64,000 nucleotides of DNA. Source: Bizionia sp. M204. GTDB lineage: Bacteria; Bacteroidota; Bacteroidia; Flavobacteriales; Flavobacteriaceae. The notes under the pieces are model-generated. The model was not told the origin of the DNA and made no database searches. It saw only the letters and a list, made by a program, of their open reading frames with translations. The stretch is from the NCBI RefSeq assembly GCF_023205095.1, contig NZ_CP046242.1, positions 3,089,001-3,153,000 of the forward strand, read 5' to 3'. This document shows, one piece after another, positions 1 through 8,697 of the stretch. Both the position numbers and the translations under genes were made by a program. Every line of letters starts with the position of its first letter. Within the stretch, counting starts at the first letter, position 1.

Positions 1-342
1 TGGTTTATCTTTCAGAAAAAACAAGGCTAAAACACCAACCCAAACTGGGGATAAGTTTGTTAACAACGACGCTTGTGTTGCTGTAGATTCCTGAATAGCA
101 ATATTCCAAACGGCCACATCGCTCCCAAAAACAATACCGCAGAGTACAGCTAAAAGTCCCATTTTTACATTGGGAAGTTTAAACTGCTTTTTCCATAAAA
201 CAAATGGTACTAATAGCACAAACGAAAATGCCATGCGGTAAAATGCCGAAATAACACCTGGTGTTAAATTTAATTTAACCAGAACAGGGAAAACTGAAAT
301 ACAAATTATGCCTATAACAAGGGCGATTCTAGCTTTTTTCAT
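1..342 (-). CDS. EamA/DMT-family transporter, N-terminal part (cut by window edge)
   Basis: The minus strand is open from an ATG at 342 to the window edge, 114 codons with no stop. The peptide begins MKKARIALVIGIICISVF and has hydrophobic segments at about residues 5-20, 35-50, 58-75 and 95-110, with small polar turns between them. The stretch reading FYRMAFSFVLL after the first helix and NLSPVWVGVLALFFLKDKP near the cut end are typical of the first EamA repeat of drug/metabolite transporters (known of the family). Substrate cannot be told. The C-terminal part lies outside the window. Confidence 0.7.
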   Translation of the reverse strand, partial: MKKARIALVIGIICISVFPVLVKLNLTPGVISAFYRMAFSFVLLVPFVLWKKQFKLPNVKMGLLAVLCGIVFGSDVAVWNIAIQESTATQASLLTNLSPVWVGVLALFFLKDKP

Positions 343-476
343 AATCTTAAAACCTTATGATTTAACAAGCTGCAAAAGTAGCGCCTCATGCGTGATTATT
401 ATGATATTAAATAGGCTATTTATTCTACTATATTATCCCTTATTTGAGTTTGAATGAAAAACAGGCGAATTTTGTA

Positions 477-1379
477 TTAAAAATAAATGTGTTGTGCCAA
501 ACGAAAGGTGTTAGCATGTGCTTCAATAATGGTTTTTATATCTGGCGAATAACCACCACCCATACTACACATAACAGGAATGTTCAGGTCATGGCAAGTC
601 TGTAATACAAACCGATCACGTTCTTTACAACCTGCAATAGTAAGGGCTAATTTCCCTAATTTATCGGAAGCTATTACATCTACACCACATAAATAATAGA
701 TGAAATCTGGTTTTTCTGAAGCTACTAGTTTGGGTAGCGTTTCTTTTAGAATTGTTAGATAGGTGTCATCTGTCGTATTCGTTTCTAAAGCAATATCCAA
801 ATCACTTGCTTCCTTTTTAAAGGGGTAATTGCTTTTTCCGTGCATAGAAAATGTAAAAACCGAGGGATCATTCTGAAAAATTTCGGCAGTTCCATTGCCT
901 TGATGCACATCTAGATCTACGATTAGAATTTTAGTTGCTAACTTCCTTTCTTGAAGATAACGTGCGCCAATGGCTTGGTCATTTAACATGCAAAATCCTT
1001 CGCCTCGATTGGTATATGCATGATGGGTTCCGCCAGCAATATTCATGGCAATGCCATGTTTTAGGGCAAATTCGCTCGCTTTTATGGTGCCGTCGGCAAT
1101 CATAACTTCGCGCTTTACTAATGCATCACTTAATGGAAATCCAATTTTCCGGATGGCTTTTGCATCTAATGTCAGATTCAATAAATCATGATAATATGCT
1201 TCGGTATGCACACGTAAAATATGGGAGTCATCGGGAATTTCAGGTTCGAAGAAATTGGCATTTGTACACGTTCCTTCATGAAGTAATTGCTTGGGAAGCA
1301 ACTCATACTTCAACATGGGAAACCGATGCCTTTCTGGTAATGGATGTTTGTAAATAGGATGGAAGGCAATTTGAAGCAT
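477..1379 (-). CDS. Histone deacetylase family protein (zinc deacylase)
   Basis: 300 aa, the usual length for bacterial members of the HDAC/AcuC/acetylpolyamine amidohydrolase superfamily. The family landmarks are present in order: GGTHHA near residue 115 (paired active-site histidines), DLDVHQGNGT near 155 (zinc-binding Asp and His), CGVDV near 230 (second metal Asp) and GGGYS near 273 (transition-state Tyr). It should hydrolyse an N-acyl amide, but the substrate in flavobacteria is not known; the naming reflects fold, not histones. ATG start at 1379. It stands alone, between an inferred DMT transporter and a convergent-free gap, with no obvious operon partner. Confidence 0.88.
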   Translation of the reverse strand: MLQIAFHPIYKHPLPERHRFPMLKYELLPKQLLHEGTCTNANFFEPEIPDDSHILRVHTEAYYHDLLNLTLDAKAIRKIGFPLSDALVKREVMIADGTIKASEFALKHGIAMNIAGGTHHAYTNRGEGFCMLNDQAIGARYLQERKLATKILIVDLDVHQGNGTAEIFQNDPSVFTFSMHGKSNYPFKKEASDLDIALETNTTDDTYLTILKETLPKLVASEKPDFIYYLCGVDVIASDKLGKLALTIAGCKERDRFVLQTCHDLNIPVMCSMGGGYSPDIKTIIEAHANTFRLAQHIYF

Positions 1380-1551
1380 GCAATTTTTTGATTAATTTGA
1401 AAGCAGCAATGTAATAGTTTTAAGCGGCTTTTTGTAGGAATACATGCCTAAAAAAGCTTTTTATAAACGTGTTGTTATTTTGTGTATATTTAATACTTCC
1501 TGTTATAACATATTGATTGATAGCGTATTTATTCATTATAAACAATACATT

Positions 1552-2223
1552 ATGTTAGGAGAAACATTAAAAATTGCCTTTGGTGAATTGGGGCAGAAAG
1601 AAATTAAAGGCGAAAATGCCCACAACGATCGCATTTTAGAATATCAAGAAACAACGGGTTTAAAGTTCGGAAATGACGAAGTAGCTTGGTGCAGTATTTT
1701 TGCAAATTGGGTGGCGCTTCAAGCCAATTTACCAAGATCTAATAGTGCTATGGCTAGAAGCTGGCTTAAAATTGGTAATAAAACCGATTGGCCACAACCT
1801 GGTGATATTGTCGTGTTTTGGCGAACCGATATTAATGGTATATTCGGTCATGTGGGTTTCTTTTTGGGTTATACCAAAAGTGGAAAATCTATTTACTGCT
1901 TGGGTGGAAATCAAAATGATGAAGTGAATATTCAAACCTTTCCCTTGGATCGTATTTTGGAATTCAGAAGTCTGACGGACGCGATTGATGAATCACTAAC
2001 TATCCCAACAGGTTATTTGCGAAAAGGTGATAGTAATGAAAACGTAAAACTGCTTCAGAAAATCCTAATAAAATTAGATTATTTAAACGGTCATGCCGAT
2101 GGTGTTTTCGGACCAAAAACAGAACAAGCCCTCATTAAATTCCAAACCGATTCCCATATTTTTGTTGATGGTATTTATGGTAGTGAATCCAGAAATGCTT
2201 TGCAAGATCAATTAAACGGCTAA
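1552..2223 (+). CDS. TIGR02594/CHAP-like peptidase with C-terminal peptidoglycan-binding domain
   Basis: I place the start at 1552 (MLGETLKIAFGELGQKEIKG), 36 codons inside the longer open frame from 1444, because the family normally begins here and the upstream residues are not conserved-looking. The N-terminal domain carries VAWCSIFANW (candidate Cys nucleophile) and a later GHVGFF (candidate His), an NlpC/P60-CHAP arrangement. The last 65 residues (GYLRKGDSNENVKLLQKIL to the end) are a PG_binding_1 domain. It probably cuts peptide cross-links in cell wall. No signal peptide is seen from this start, so it may act as a toxin, prophage-derived lysin or by a non-Sec route. The stop abuts the tex stop on the other strand with no gap. 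Confidence 0.75.
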   Translation: MLGETLKIAFGELGQKEIKGENAHNDRILEYQETTGLKFGNDEVAWCSIFANWVALQANLPRSNSAMARSWLKIGNKTDWPQPGDIVVFWRTDINGIFGHVGFFLGYTKSGKSIYCLGGNQNDEVNIQTFPLDRILEFRSLTDAIDESLTIPTGYLRKGDSNENVKLLQKILIKLDYLNGHADGVFGPKTEQALIKFQTDSHIFVDGIYGSESRNALQDQLNG

Positions 2224-4347
2224 TTATTTATGTAGTTTTAATTGAATGCGTTTTCGGGGTACATCCACTTCCAATACTTTAACAATAACTTGTTGATGCA
2301 AGCTAACATGTGCATTCACATCGCTTACAAAACTATCCGATAAATTAGAAACATGGATTAACCCGCTTTCCTTGATGCCCACATCTACAAAAGCCCCAAA
2401 ATTGGTGATGTTGTTTACAATGCCTGGAAGCAGTTGCCCTTCCTGTAAGTCTGTAATGGATTTAATGTTTTGGTTGAATGTAAATACTTTGGCTTGCTCA
2501 CGAATGTCCAAACCGGGTTTTTCTAATTCTTTAATAATATCTTGAAGTGTTAGTAAGCCTACAGAATCTGAACAATAATCTGGTAAATTCAGTTTTTGAA
2601 GTACTGTAGAATTCCCAATTAATTCGGAAATAGGTTTGCCTAAATCTTTAGCCATTTTTTCCACAATGGTATAACTTTCAGGATGTACTGCAGAATCGTC
2701 TAACGGATTTTTAGATTCCTTTATTCTTAAAAAAGCAGCACCTTGTTCAAAAGCTTTATCGCCTAAACGCGGCACTTTTTTGATGGCATTTCGCGATTTA
2801 AAAACACCATGTTCTGTTCTGTAATTAACAATATTTTCGGCTAATTTCGGGCCAATTCCAGAGACATAACTTAATAATGATGTACTAGCCGTATTAATAT
2901 TTACACCAACCGCATTCACACAACTTTCCACAACCGTATCCAATTCACTTTGGAGTTTTGTTTGGTCTACATCATGCTGATATTGACCCACGCCAATAGA
3001 TTTGGCATCAATTTTCACAAGTTCGGCAAGTGGATCTTGCAAACGTCTTCCAATAGAAACAGAACCACGAACGGTAACATCATAATTTGGAAATTCCTCA
3101 CGCGCAATTTTTGAAGCGGAATAAATACTCGCTCCAGCTTCACTCACTACAAATACTTGAATATCATTTTTAAAATGGACTTTTCTAATGAGTGCTTCGG
3201 TTTCCCGAGATGCTGTTCCATTACCAATGGCAATAGCTTCAATTTGATAAGCTTCCGCAAGGGAACTTATTTTTTTCATGGCACCAATGGCATCACTTTT
3301 TGGCGGATGCGGATAAATGGTTTCGTTGTGTTTTAATTTGCCTTGCGCGTCTAGACACACAATTTTGCAACCTGTTCTGAAACCAGGATCAATGGCTAAA
3401 ACACGTTTTTCACCTAGTGGCGAACCTAGTAATAATTGTTTTAAGTTTTTGGCAAATACAGTAATAGCGGAAGCATCGGCTTTTTCTTTGGCATTTTGAA
3501 GAGCTTCATTACTTAAGGACGGAAATAATAAGCGTTTGTAAGCATCTTGGATGGCTAATTGAATTTGAGAGGCACATGCGTTTCTGGATTTAATTATGCG
3601 ATCTTCAATTTTAAATAAGGCTTTTTCGTCATCAATGGAGATTTTTGCTTTTATAAATCCTTCCTTTTCGGCACGAAGAATGGCGAGTAATCTATGTGAT
3701 GGAATGCGGCTTAACGATTCTTCCCATTCAAAATAATCACGAAATTTCTGTGCTGCTTCATCATCTTTTTTAGATTTTACCACCTTGGTAGAAATTATCG
3801 CAAAACGTTCTAATTGCTGTCGGATATTATTTCTAACATCGGTTCGTTCGTTAATCCATTCCGAGATAATATGTCTGGCACCTTCCAAAGCGTCTTCAGC
3901 AGAAGAAATATCGCCTTTTATATATTTATGAGCAATGGAGTCAACATCTGAAGCATTCTGACTCATGATTATTTTAGCCAAAGGTTCCAAGCCGTTCTTT
4001 CTGGCCGTTTCAGCTTTAGTTTTTCTACTTTTTTTAAATGGTAAATAGATGTCTTCTAATGTGGTAATATCTTGAGTGGCTTCTATTTTTTGTCTCAATT
4101 CAGCGCTTAAAACATCTTGATCTTCTAATGCTTTTAAAATAGTGATTTTTCGTTTTTCTAGCGTTTCAAACTGCTCCTTGTATTTAACGATGTCACCAAT
4201 TTGAACTTCATCTAAATTTCCGGTGCGTTCTTTTCGGTAGCGCGAAATAAACGGAATCGTGCTTCCATCGTTTAATAATTCAACCGTATTTTTTACTGAT
4301 GTTCCTGGTAATTGGGTATGGGTAATAATATAGGATACTAATTGCAT
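2224..4347 (-). CDS. tex: Tex family RNA-binding protein
   Basis: 707 aa, close to the usual Tex length. Domains in order: Tex N-terminal helical region (1-190), central region, YqgF/RuvC-like fold beginning at VLAIDPGFRTG (about 316-326), helix-hairpin-helix segment around VNINTASTSLLSYVSGIGP (about 486-505) and a C-terminal S1 domain (about 633-703, ITNFGAFVDVGIKESGLIHVS). Tex binds nucleic acids and is tied to transcription and ribosome-related quality control in other bacteria. Its ATG overlaps the 3' end of the upstream methyltransferase gene by 10 bases, so the two are probably translationally coupled. Confidence 0.95.
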   Translation of the reverse strand: MQLVSYIITHTQLPGTSVKNTVELLNDGSTIPFISRYRKERTGNLDEVQIGDIVKYKEQFETLEKRKITILKALEDQDVLSAELRQKIEATQDITTLEDIYLPFKKSRKTKAETARKNGLEPLAKIIMSQNASDVDSIAHKYIKGDISSAEDALEGARHIISEWINERTDVRNNIRQQLERFAIISTKVVKSKKDDEAAQKFRDYFEWEESLSRIPSHRLLAILRAEKEGFIKAKISIDDEKALFKIEDRIIKSRNACASQIQLAIQDAYKRLLFPSLSNEALQNAKEKADASAITVFAKNLKQLLLGSPLGEKRVLAIDPGFRTGCKIVCLDAQGKLKHNETIYPHPPKSDAIGAMKKISSLAEAYQIEAIAIGNGTASRETEALIRKVHFKNDIQVFVVSEAGASIYSASKIAREEFPNYDVTVRGSVSIGRRLQDPLAELVKIDAKSIGVGQYQHDVDQTKLQSELDTVVESCVNAVGVNINTASTSLLSYVSGIGPKLAENIVNYRTEHGVFKSRNAIKKVPRLGDKAFEQGAAFLRIKESKNPLDDSAVHPESYTIVEKMAKDLGKPISELIGNSTVLQKLNLPDYCSDSVGLLTLQDIIKELEKPGLDIREQAKVFTFNQNIKSITDLQEGQLLPGIVNNITNFGAFVDVGIKESGLIHVSNLSDSFVSDVNAHVSLHQQVIVKVLEVDVPRKRIQLKLHK

Positions 4348-4973
4348 GTAAGTCGTTTAAATAAAGTGTAAATATAAGGGCGTTCGCCACCAAACGGATT
4401 TATAAAGGTGTGATTGAAGCTGGAAATAAGTTCAAAATCCGAACCTAATTCGTCTTGAAGCATGCTGGTGTTATAACGTTTTAAATCCAGTCCGCAGCAT
4501 TTTTCAGCGCCATTAGTTGCAAAAACGGCAATGAGGACAAACCCATTTTTAGCAACTATTTGCTTAATGAGATTGAAATATGCTTGTTGGTTCTTTTCGG
4601 CAAGAAAGAAATGTAACACAGCACGATCTATCCATAAATCTATGGGTTCTAATTGGTTTAATTTTTTTGGTTTTGTTAAATCATCAACCACACAATTCAA
4701 ATTATAATTATGTGAGTTTTTAATGCGTGTTTGCAGTTTTTCAAGTGCTTGATTACTCAAATCATTTACAATAAGGTTTGTATAGTCGGCATCCAAAAGC
4801 GCATCGATTAAGGTGGTTGTTCCTGCGCCAACATTTAGAATTCTGGCATCTTTGGGAAGTTGCGTTTTTAAAACCAGTTTCATGGTTTGTTCAGGATTTT
4901 CTTCAAACCAACCCAATTGATTATCGGCTTTATTATAAGCGGTATTCCAATGCAATTTTAATTCCGATGACAT
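4338..4973 (-). CDS. Class I SAM-dependent methyltransferase
   Basis: 211 aa. SAM-binding motif I appears as ILNVGAGTTTLIDALL at about residues 45-60, followed by the acidic end of strand 2 (LIVNDLS) and motif IV-like PIDLWIDRAVLHFF. The C-terminal half is short with aromatic residues, like small-molecule methyltransferases of the thiopurine/tellurite type; the true substrate is unknown. It lies upstream of tex with a 10-base overlap, which suggests one transcript. ATG start at 4973. Confidence 0.8.
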   Translation of the reverse strand: MSSELKLHWNTAYNKADNQLGWFEENPEQTMKLVLKTQLPKDARILNVGAGTTTLIDALLDADYTNLIVNDLSNQALEKLQTRIKNSHNYNLNCVVDDLTKPKKLNQLEPIDLWIDRAVLHFFLAEKNQQAYFNLIKQIVAKNGFVLIAVFATNGAEKCCGLDLKRYNTSMLQDELGSDFELISSFNHTFINPFGGERPYIYTLFKRLTCN

Positions 4974-5042
4974 AATATATGGTATTTGAAACGTTACCGA
5001 TTCGTGATACGTAACGCCGTTTTTTCAGTGCTGTAAATTACT

Positions 5043-5078
5043 AAAAAAACCTCGCAGTACATAGTCTGCGAGGTTTTT
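5043..5078 (-). terminator. Intrinsic terminator (bidirectional-looking)
   Basis: Stem CCTCGCAG (5050-5057) pairs with CTGCGAGG (5066-5073) around an 8-base loop; A7 precedes and T5 follows on the plus strand. On the minus strand it follows the stop of the NlpE/META gene by about 25 bases, so it should end that envelope-lipoprotein transcript. Confidence 0.85.
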
Positions 5079-5099
5079 CATTTATAATAATGTAATGGA

Positions 5100-5906
5100 C
5101 TATTCTACAGCTTCAAATACTGCTAAAGGTGCCATTTTTGCCTTGTTTAATGTCATGGTATTTCCGCTTAAGGAAAAATTATCAACGGTATTTAAAACCT
5201 CTAAAAATTTCTGCTCAATCTTCATATCTTCTTCGGGACACGATTTCATGGTAGTAGCCATTTTAGATAGTTTCAACTGTAATTTATTGGCTACTTCAAA
5301 AGATCCATTAAAATTATTGCAACCGGCATGTCCAAAAACTTTATTTTCATCGGTTGCAAATGAAATAAATGCTTCAGAATCGGTAATATCTTGACCCATT
5401 AATTTCACTAATTTCCATTTGGTATCAGTAAATGCTATCTCACCAGTGTTATTCATATCCTGTTTTTGCAGTACGTAAAATTCTGCCAATTCGCCTGTTA
5501 CAACTTCGCCAGATTTATCTAATTGGATGAGTTTGTTTTCACCCACTTTAAATTTGGTTTCATTATCGTCAGACAGCAAAATATTTTGGCCATTATCTTC
5601 CCATTTGTAGTATCCACGGGTTTCAAAGACACCATCTTTTTTGCCTAAATAATCCATAACTGCCTCGTAAGACATGTCTTCGTTTAATCGAATCGTTGTT
5701 TTAATACCTTCGCAATCGGCACAAGGTAATGTTCCAACATACGTGCCTTTCCAGTCCAATGAATTTTGACTGGTATGCATATCTGGTTTCGTTTCATTTT
5801 CGGTTATTTCAACTTCTGTTGATTCTGTGTTTTCTTGTTTGTCTGATTTGCAGCTCACAGAAAATAGGAGTGCTAAAACAGCAAAGGCTACAATGTGTTT
5901 TTTCAT
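5100..5906 (-). CDS. Lipoprotein with NlpE-like and META domains
   Basis: 268 aa. A lipoprotein signal ends at Cys19 (ALLFSVSC). Residues about 52-150 match the NlpE N-terminal fold: YVGTLPCADCEGI, a CxxC pair, then YYKWEDNGQNILL. Residues about 160-268 are a META/HslJ domain with GHAGCNNFNGSF and MATTMKSCPEEDM. NlpE in enterobacteria is a surface-sensing outer-membrane lipoprotein; here only fold and location are inferred. It follows an OmpA-like gene by 11 bases, so it is probably the last gene of a three-gene unit. Its META end (APLAVFEAV) is very like the end of the gene at 61055-61912. Confidence 0.88.
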   Translation of the reverse strand: MKKHIVAFAVLALLFSVSCKSDKQENTESTEVEITENETKPDMHTSQNSLDWKGTYVGTLPCADCEGIKTTIRLNEDMSYEAVMDYLGKKDGVFETRGYYKWEDNGQNILLSDDNETKFKVGENKLIQLDKSGEVVTGELAEFYVLQKQDMNNTGEIAFTDTKWKLVKLMGQDITDSEAFISFATDENKVFGHAGCNNFNGSFEVANKLQLKLSKMATTMKSCPEEDMKIEQKFLEVLNTVDNFSLSGNTMTLNKAKMAPLAVFEAVE

Positions 5907-5917
5907 AATAGGTGTTT

Positions 5918-6622
5918 TTAATTTCCTGATTGTTGTTGTGCTTGATTCACCATTTCCTCGTTAGGAACAATAGCAATGTTTACACGTCTGTTTTTAGCGC
6001 GACCTTCAGGTGTTGAATTATCAACTATAGGTTGCTCTTCTCCAAACCAATGTGTGGTTAAACGAGAACTGCTAATGCCTTTAACGTCTCTTAAATAATC
6101 TGTTACAGCCATAGCTCTATTTTTAGATAGGGTCATATTATACGCATCATTACCGTTACTATCTGTATGACCAACAATTAAAAGGTTAGTATCTGGATAT
6201 TCTTTAAATACGCCAGCTAATTTATCTAAATTTTCTCGCGATTGTGCGTTAATATTGTATTTTTCTGTGGCAAAATGAACACCACTATTTTCATCAAATG
6301 TCACAACGATACCTTGATCTACACGTTCCACGGTTGCGCCAGGAACTTCTTCTTCAATACGTTGTGCTTGTTTATCCATTTGGTTTCCAATAATGACACC
6401 TGCGCCACCACCAACAACACCACCGATTACAGCGCCTAATTCAGAACTACCACCTTTAACATTGTTTCCAATGATGGCTCCTAAAATTGCACCTCCAGCG
6501 ACACCAATGGCAGCACCTTTCTGTCTGTTATTCGAATTTTCTACAGCCTTACAGTTGGTAAAACTAATTACCAAAACACCTGCAAGTGCTATTAACGTTA
6601 TTTTATTAATTACTTTTCTCAT
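5918..6622 (-). CDS. OmpA-family lipoprotein with glycine-zipper segment
   Basis: 234 aa. Lipoprotein signal ending at Cys24 (ISFTNC). Residues about 35-85 form a glycine-rich zipper (GAAIGVAGGAILGAIIGNN and IGGVVGGGAGVIIG) that likely sits in or on the membrane. Residues about 110-225 are the OmpA C-terminal peptidoglycan-binding domain: LLIVGHTDSNG, NMTLSKNRAMAV and the RAKNRRVNI signature. It probably links the outer membrane to peptidoglycan. Four bases separate it from the upstream lipocalin-like gene, so they are co-transcribed. Confidence 0.92.
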   Translation of the reverse strand: MRKVINKITLIALAGVLVISFTNCKAVENSNNRQKGAAIGVAGGAILGAIIGNNVKGGSSELGAVIGGVVGGGAGVIIGNQMDKQAQRIEEEVPGATVERVDQGIVVTFDENSGVHFATEKYNINAQSRENLDKLAGVFKEYPDTNLLIVGHTDSNGNDAYNMTLSKNRAMAVTDYLRDVKGISSSRLTTHWFGEEQPIVDNSTPEGRAKNRRVNIAIVPNEEMVNQAQQQSGN

Positions 6623-6626
6623 TATT

Positions 6627-7097
6627 TTATTGTTTTGTAAAATTCATAAATATGGTGAATGGGCTTCCGTCTAAAGTTACGGTCTGGCGCCATTGCATGG
6701 TTGTTGCTGTAATTCCAGCTAATTTTAAGCGATAGCCTTGGTTGGTATCTGAATTACCTTTAGCATCTACTGGTTTTAATAAAAAATCATATAAACCTGA
6801 AGTCGGATCAATTTCTTGAATGCTAAATTTAAATTTTCGTGGACCTGTAGCACAATTTCCACTATTAATTACATAGGTTCCCGAATTATTGTTTGGAACA
6901 AAATTCCAAGTACTGCCTTCAAAACAATCCGTTGAGGTGTCGTTAAACAAATCGACCGCAAAAGATCCTGTTTTACTATAATTAAAGGAGTTTAAGGTCC
7001 AGCTGCCTTTCAAATCTTTCTCCGAGTCGCGCACAACTTTGGTTGTACCGCAGGATAATAAACTTAAGGTTAATACTAATACTATAATATGTCTCAT
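6627..7097 (-). CDS. Lipocalin-like lipoprotein
   Basis: 156 aa with a lipoprotein signal ending at Cys16 (LSLLSCGTTK). The remainder is beta-rich with LKGSWTLNSFNY near the start of the mature part and TTMQWRQTV near the end, the pattern of the flavobacterial lipocalin-like family (a small beta-barrel of unknown ligand). It is the first gene of the run 7097 to 5100 that also holds the OmpA-like and NlpE/META genes. Confidence 0.75.
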   Translation of the reverse strand: MRHIIVLVLTLSLLSCGTTKVVRDSEKDLKGSWTLNSFNYSKTGSFAVDLFNDTSTDCFEGSTWNFVPNNNSGTYVINSGNCATGPRKFKFSIQEIDPTSGLYDFLLKPVDAKGNSDTNQGYRLKLAGITATTMQWRQTVTLDGSPFTIFMNFTKQ

Positions 7098-7263
7098 AAA
7101 TGTTAAATTTTATATTTCAAATGTACATCTTAATAGGTTTGTATATTAATTCAAATGAAAAAAAACCGAATGCTAAAAAAGAATTAGAACCCTTTAAATC
7201 TGTCTAATATTGAACTTATCTATCCCTGTTGTACTTTCTGATAACGTGACTGCCAATTAACAC

Positions 7264-8688
7264 CTATTTAAAAGGCACTAAACTATATGTTGCGTTTTTT
7301 AAATCGAAAGATCCATAATAAAGTTGATTATGATGAAAAAACACATCTTCAGCTGTGATATATTTATAGTTATGGCTGAATTTTTTTATTTTTTCAAAAA
7401 CATTTTCAGAAACCTTGCCTTTCACATGATTAAAATCGCTGTCAAATTTAGAAGTGAAATATGTTGATTTTGACGATGTATACGAGCTGTAACTATAATG
7501 TGTAGGATTTATTGTCACCACATGTGTCGTTCCAGCAGTGACCATTCCGCCTGTCATCATCATACTTCCACCTGTGCTTATTTCTTTATTGCCACCAAGG
7601 GTTATATAGTAATGATTATCCTGAAACAGAACAGTCAAACCTAAATCACCAGTGGAAATTTTACGCAAATATTTCGAACTTTCTTCTAGTTCACGACGGT
7701 TTACAAAAGGCACAGCTGTTGCTCCTTCCTGAATTATTGGTGTGTTTTTAAACGTGATATGAGCATCTTTTTTTACAAAAAACTCTTTAATTGGCGTTCC
7801 CGAAATATCATTGATTATAAAGCGCATTTCGTCTCTGGAACTTGCGATTTGATAAAAGTATTCAGGACTCATATACGAGTTATACCGTTTTAAATCGCCC
7901 AATTTGCCTGTTGGATACTCATAAATTTTTGTGCTATGCGAAAAATCATCAAAATTAATGGTGAAGGCTAATGTTCCGATATCTTCAATCTCAAAAGTAA
8001 GAAATACTAAATTATCATACTGGTACATTTTATTAGCTCTTGACGTTTGCTCAATAGCATTAGGTACACGCGGATCAATTTTTTGAATATTTGTTTTTAA
8101 GGTTCCAGCAAATGAAAACGAACTATAACTTTTCCGTTCGCGCAAATTAACATCGTCGTGGTTTATTGGTATGCGAGTGACGGTTTTGAAGCCTAAAGCG
8201 TCGGTCATTTCCCGAATAATAATTACTTGTTCTGATGTGCTGGATAAAACATATAATTTGTTTTTATAATTAATAGCCTCAATAAACAGTTCATTATTAA
8301 AGTCGAAATCAAGTTCCGTAGCTGTACTTTTTTTTGTCTTGAAATCTAAAGTAAGAACGGCAAATTGCGTTTTCTTTTCATTAGAAAATAAAATGTGCTG
8401 TTGGGAGTCCGTTAATTTAAAACCTAAAGCCTGGTCATACTTACTTTTTATAAGTTCTGTTTGAAATTGCGATTGCAATTCAAAATCCGAATTAAACAAG
8501 TAGGCATAAACATCTTTACGCTCTACCATCAGTATGGTTAAATCGTTAGTAACTGTATTAGAAAGTGTAAAAGCATCTTTACTTGTTTTTCTGGAAACGT
8601 CTTCGTTTTTAAATGATAAAACTGCTTTTTGACTGAACATGCTGAATGCACTCAAAAAGAGCAACATAAATACGGTAATTTTATTCAT
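7264..8688 (-). CDS. Exported protein of unknown function
   Basis: 474 aa with a Sec signal peptide (MNKITVFMLLFLSAFSMFSQ). The mature part is rich in beta-strand-like segments and aromatic residues with no motif I can assign. A Gly/Thr/Met-rich stretch (GGNKEISTGGSMMMTGGMVT, about residues 370-390) is unusual and may be a surface loop. It is 9 bases downstream of metG on the same strand, so it can share that transcript, but it has no evident link to translation. Possibly periplasmic or outer-membrane-associated. Confidence 0.7.
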   Translation of the reverse strand: MNKITVFMLLFLSAFSMFSQKAVLSFKNEDVSRKTSKDAFTLSNTVTNDLTILMVERKDVYAYLFNSDFELQSQFQTELIKSKYDQALGFKLTDSQQHILFSNEKKTQFAVLTLDFKTKKSTATELDFDFNNELFIEAINYKNKLYVLSSTSEQVIIIREMTDALGFKTVTRIPINHDDVNLRERKSYSSFSFAGTLKTNIQKIDPRVPNAIEQTSRANKMYQYDNLVFLTFEIEDIGTLAFTINFDDFSHSTKIYEYPTGKLGDLKRYNSYMSPEYFYQIASSRDEMRFIINDISGTPIKEFFVKKDAHITFKNTPIIQEGATAVPFVNRRELEESSKYLRKISTGDLGLTVLFQDNHYYITLGGNKEISTGGSMMMTGGMVTAGTTHVVTINPTHYSYSSYTSSKSTYFTSKFDSDFNHVKGKVSENVFEKIKKFSHNYKYITAEDVFFHHNQLYYGSFDLKNATYSLVPFK

Positions 8689-8697
8689 AAAGTAGGT

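Noticed and set aside
1444-1551. N-terminal extension of the peptidoglycan hydrolase-like protein
   Set aside because: The 36 extra residues do not form a signal peptide and precede the family start at 1552.
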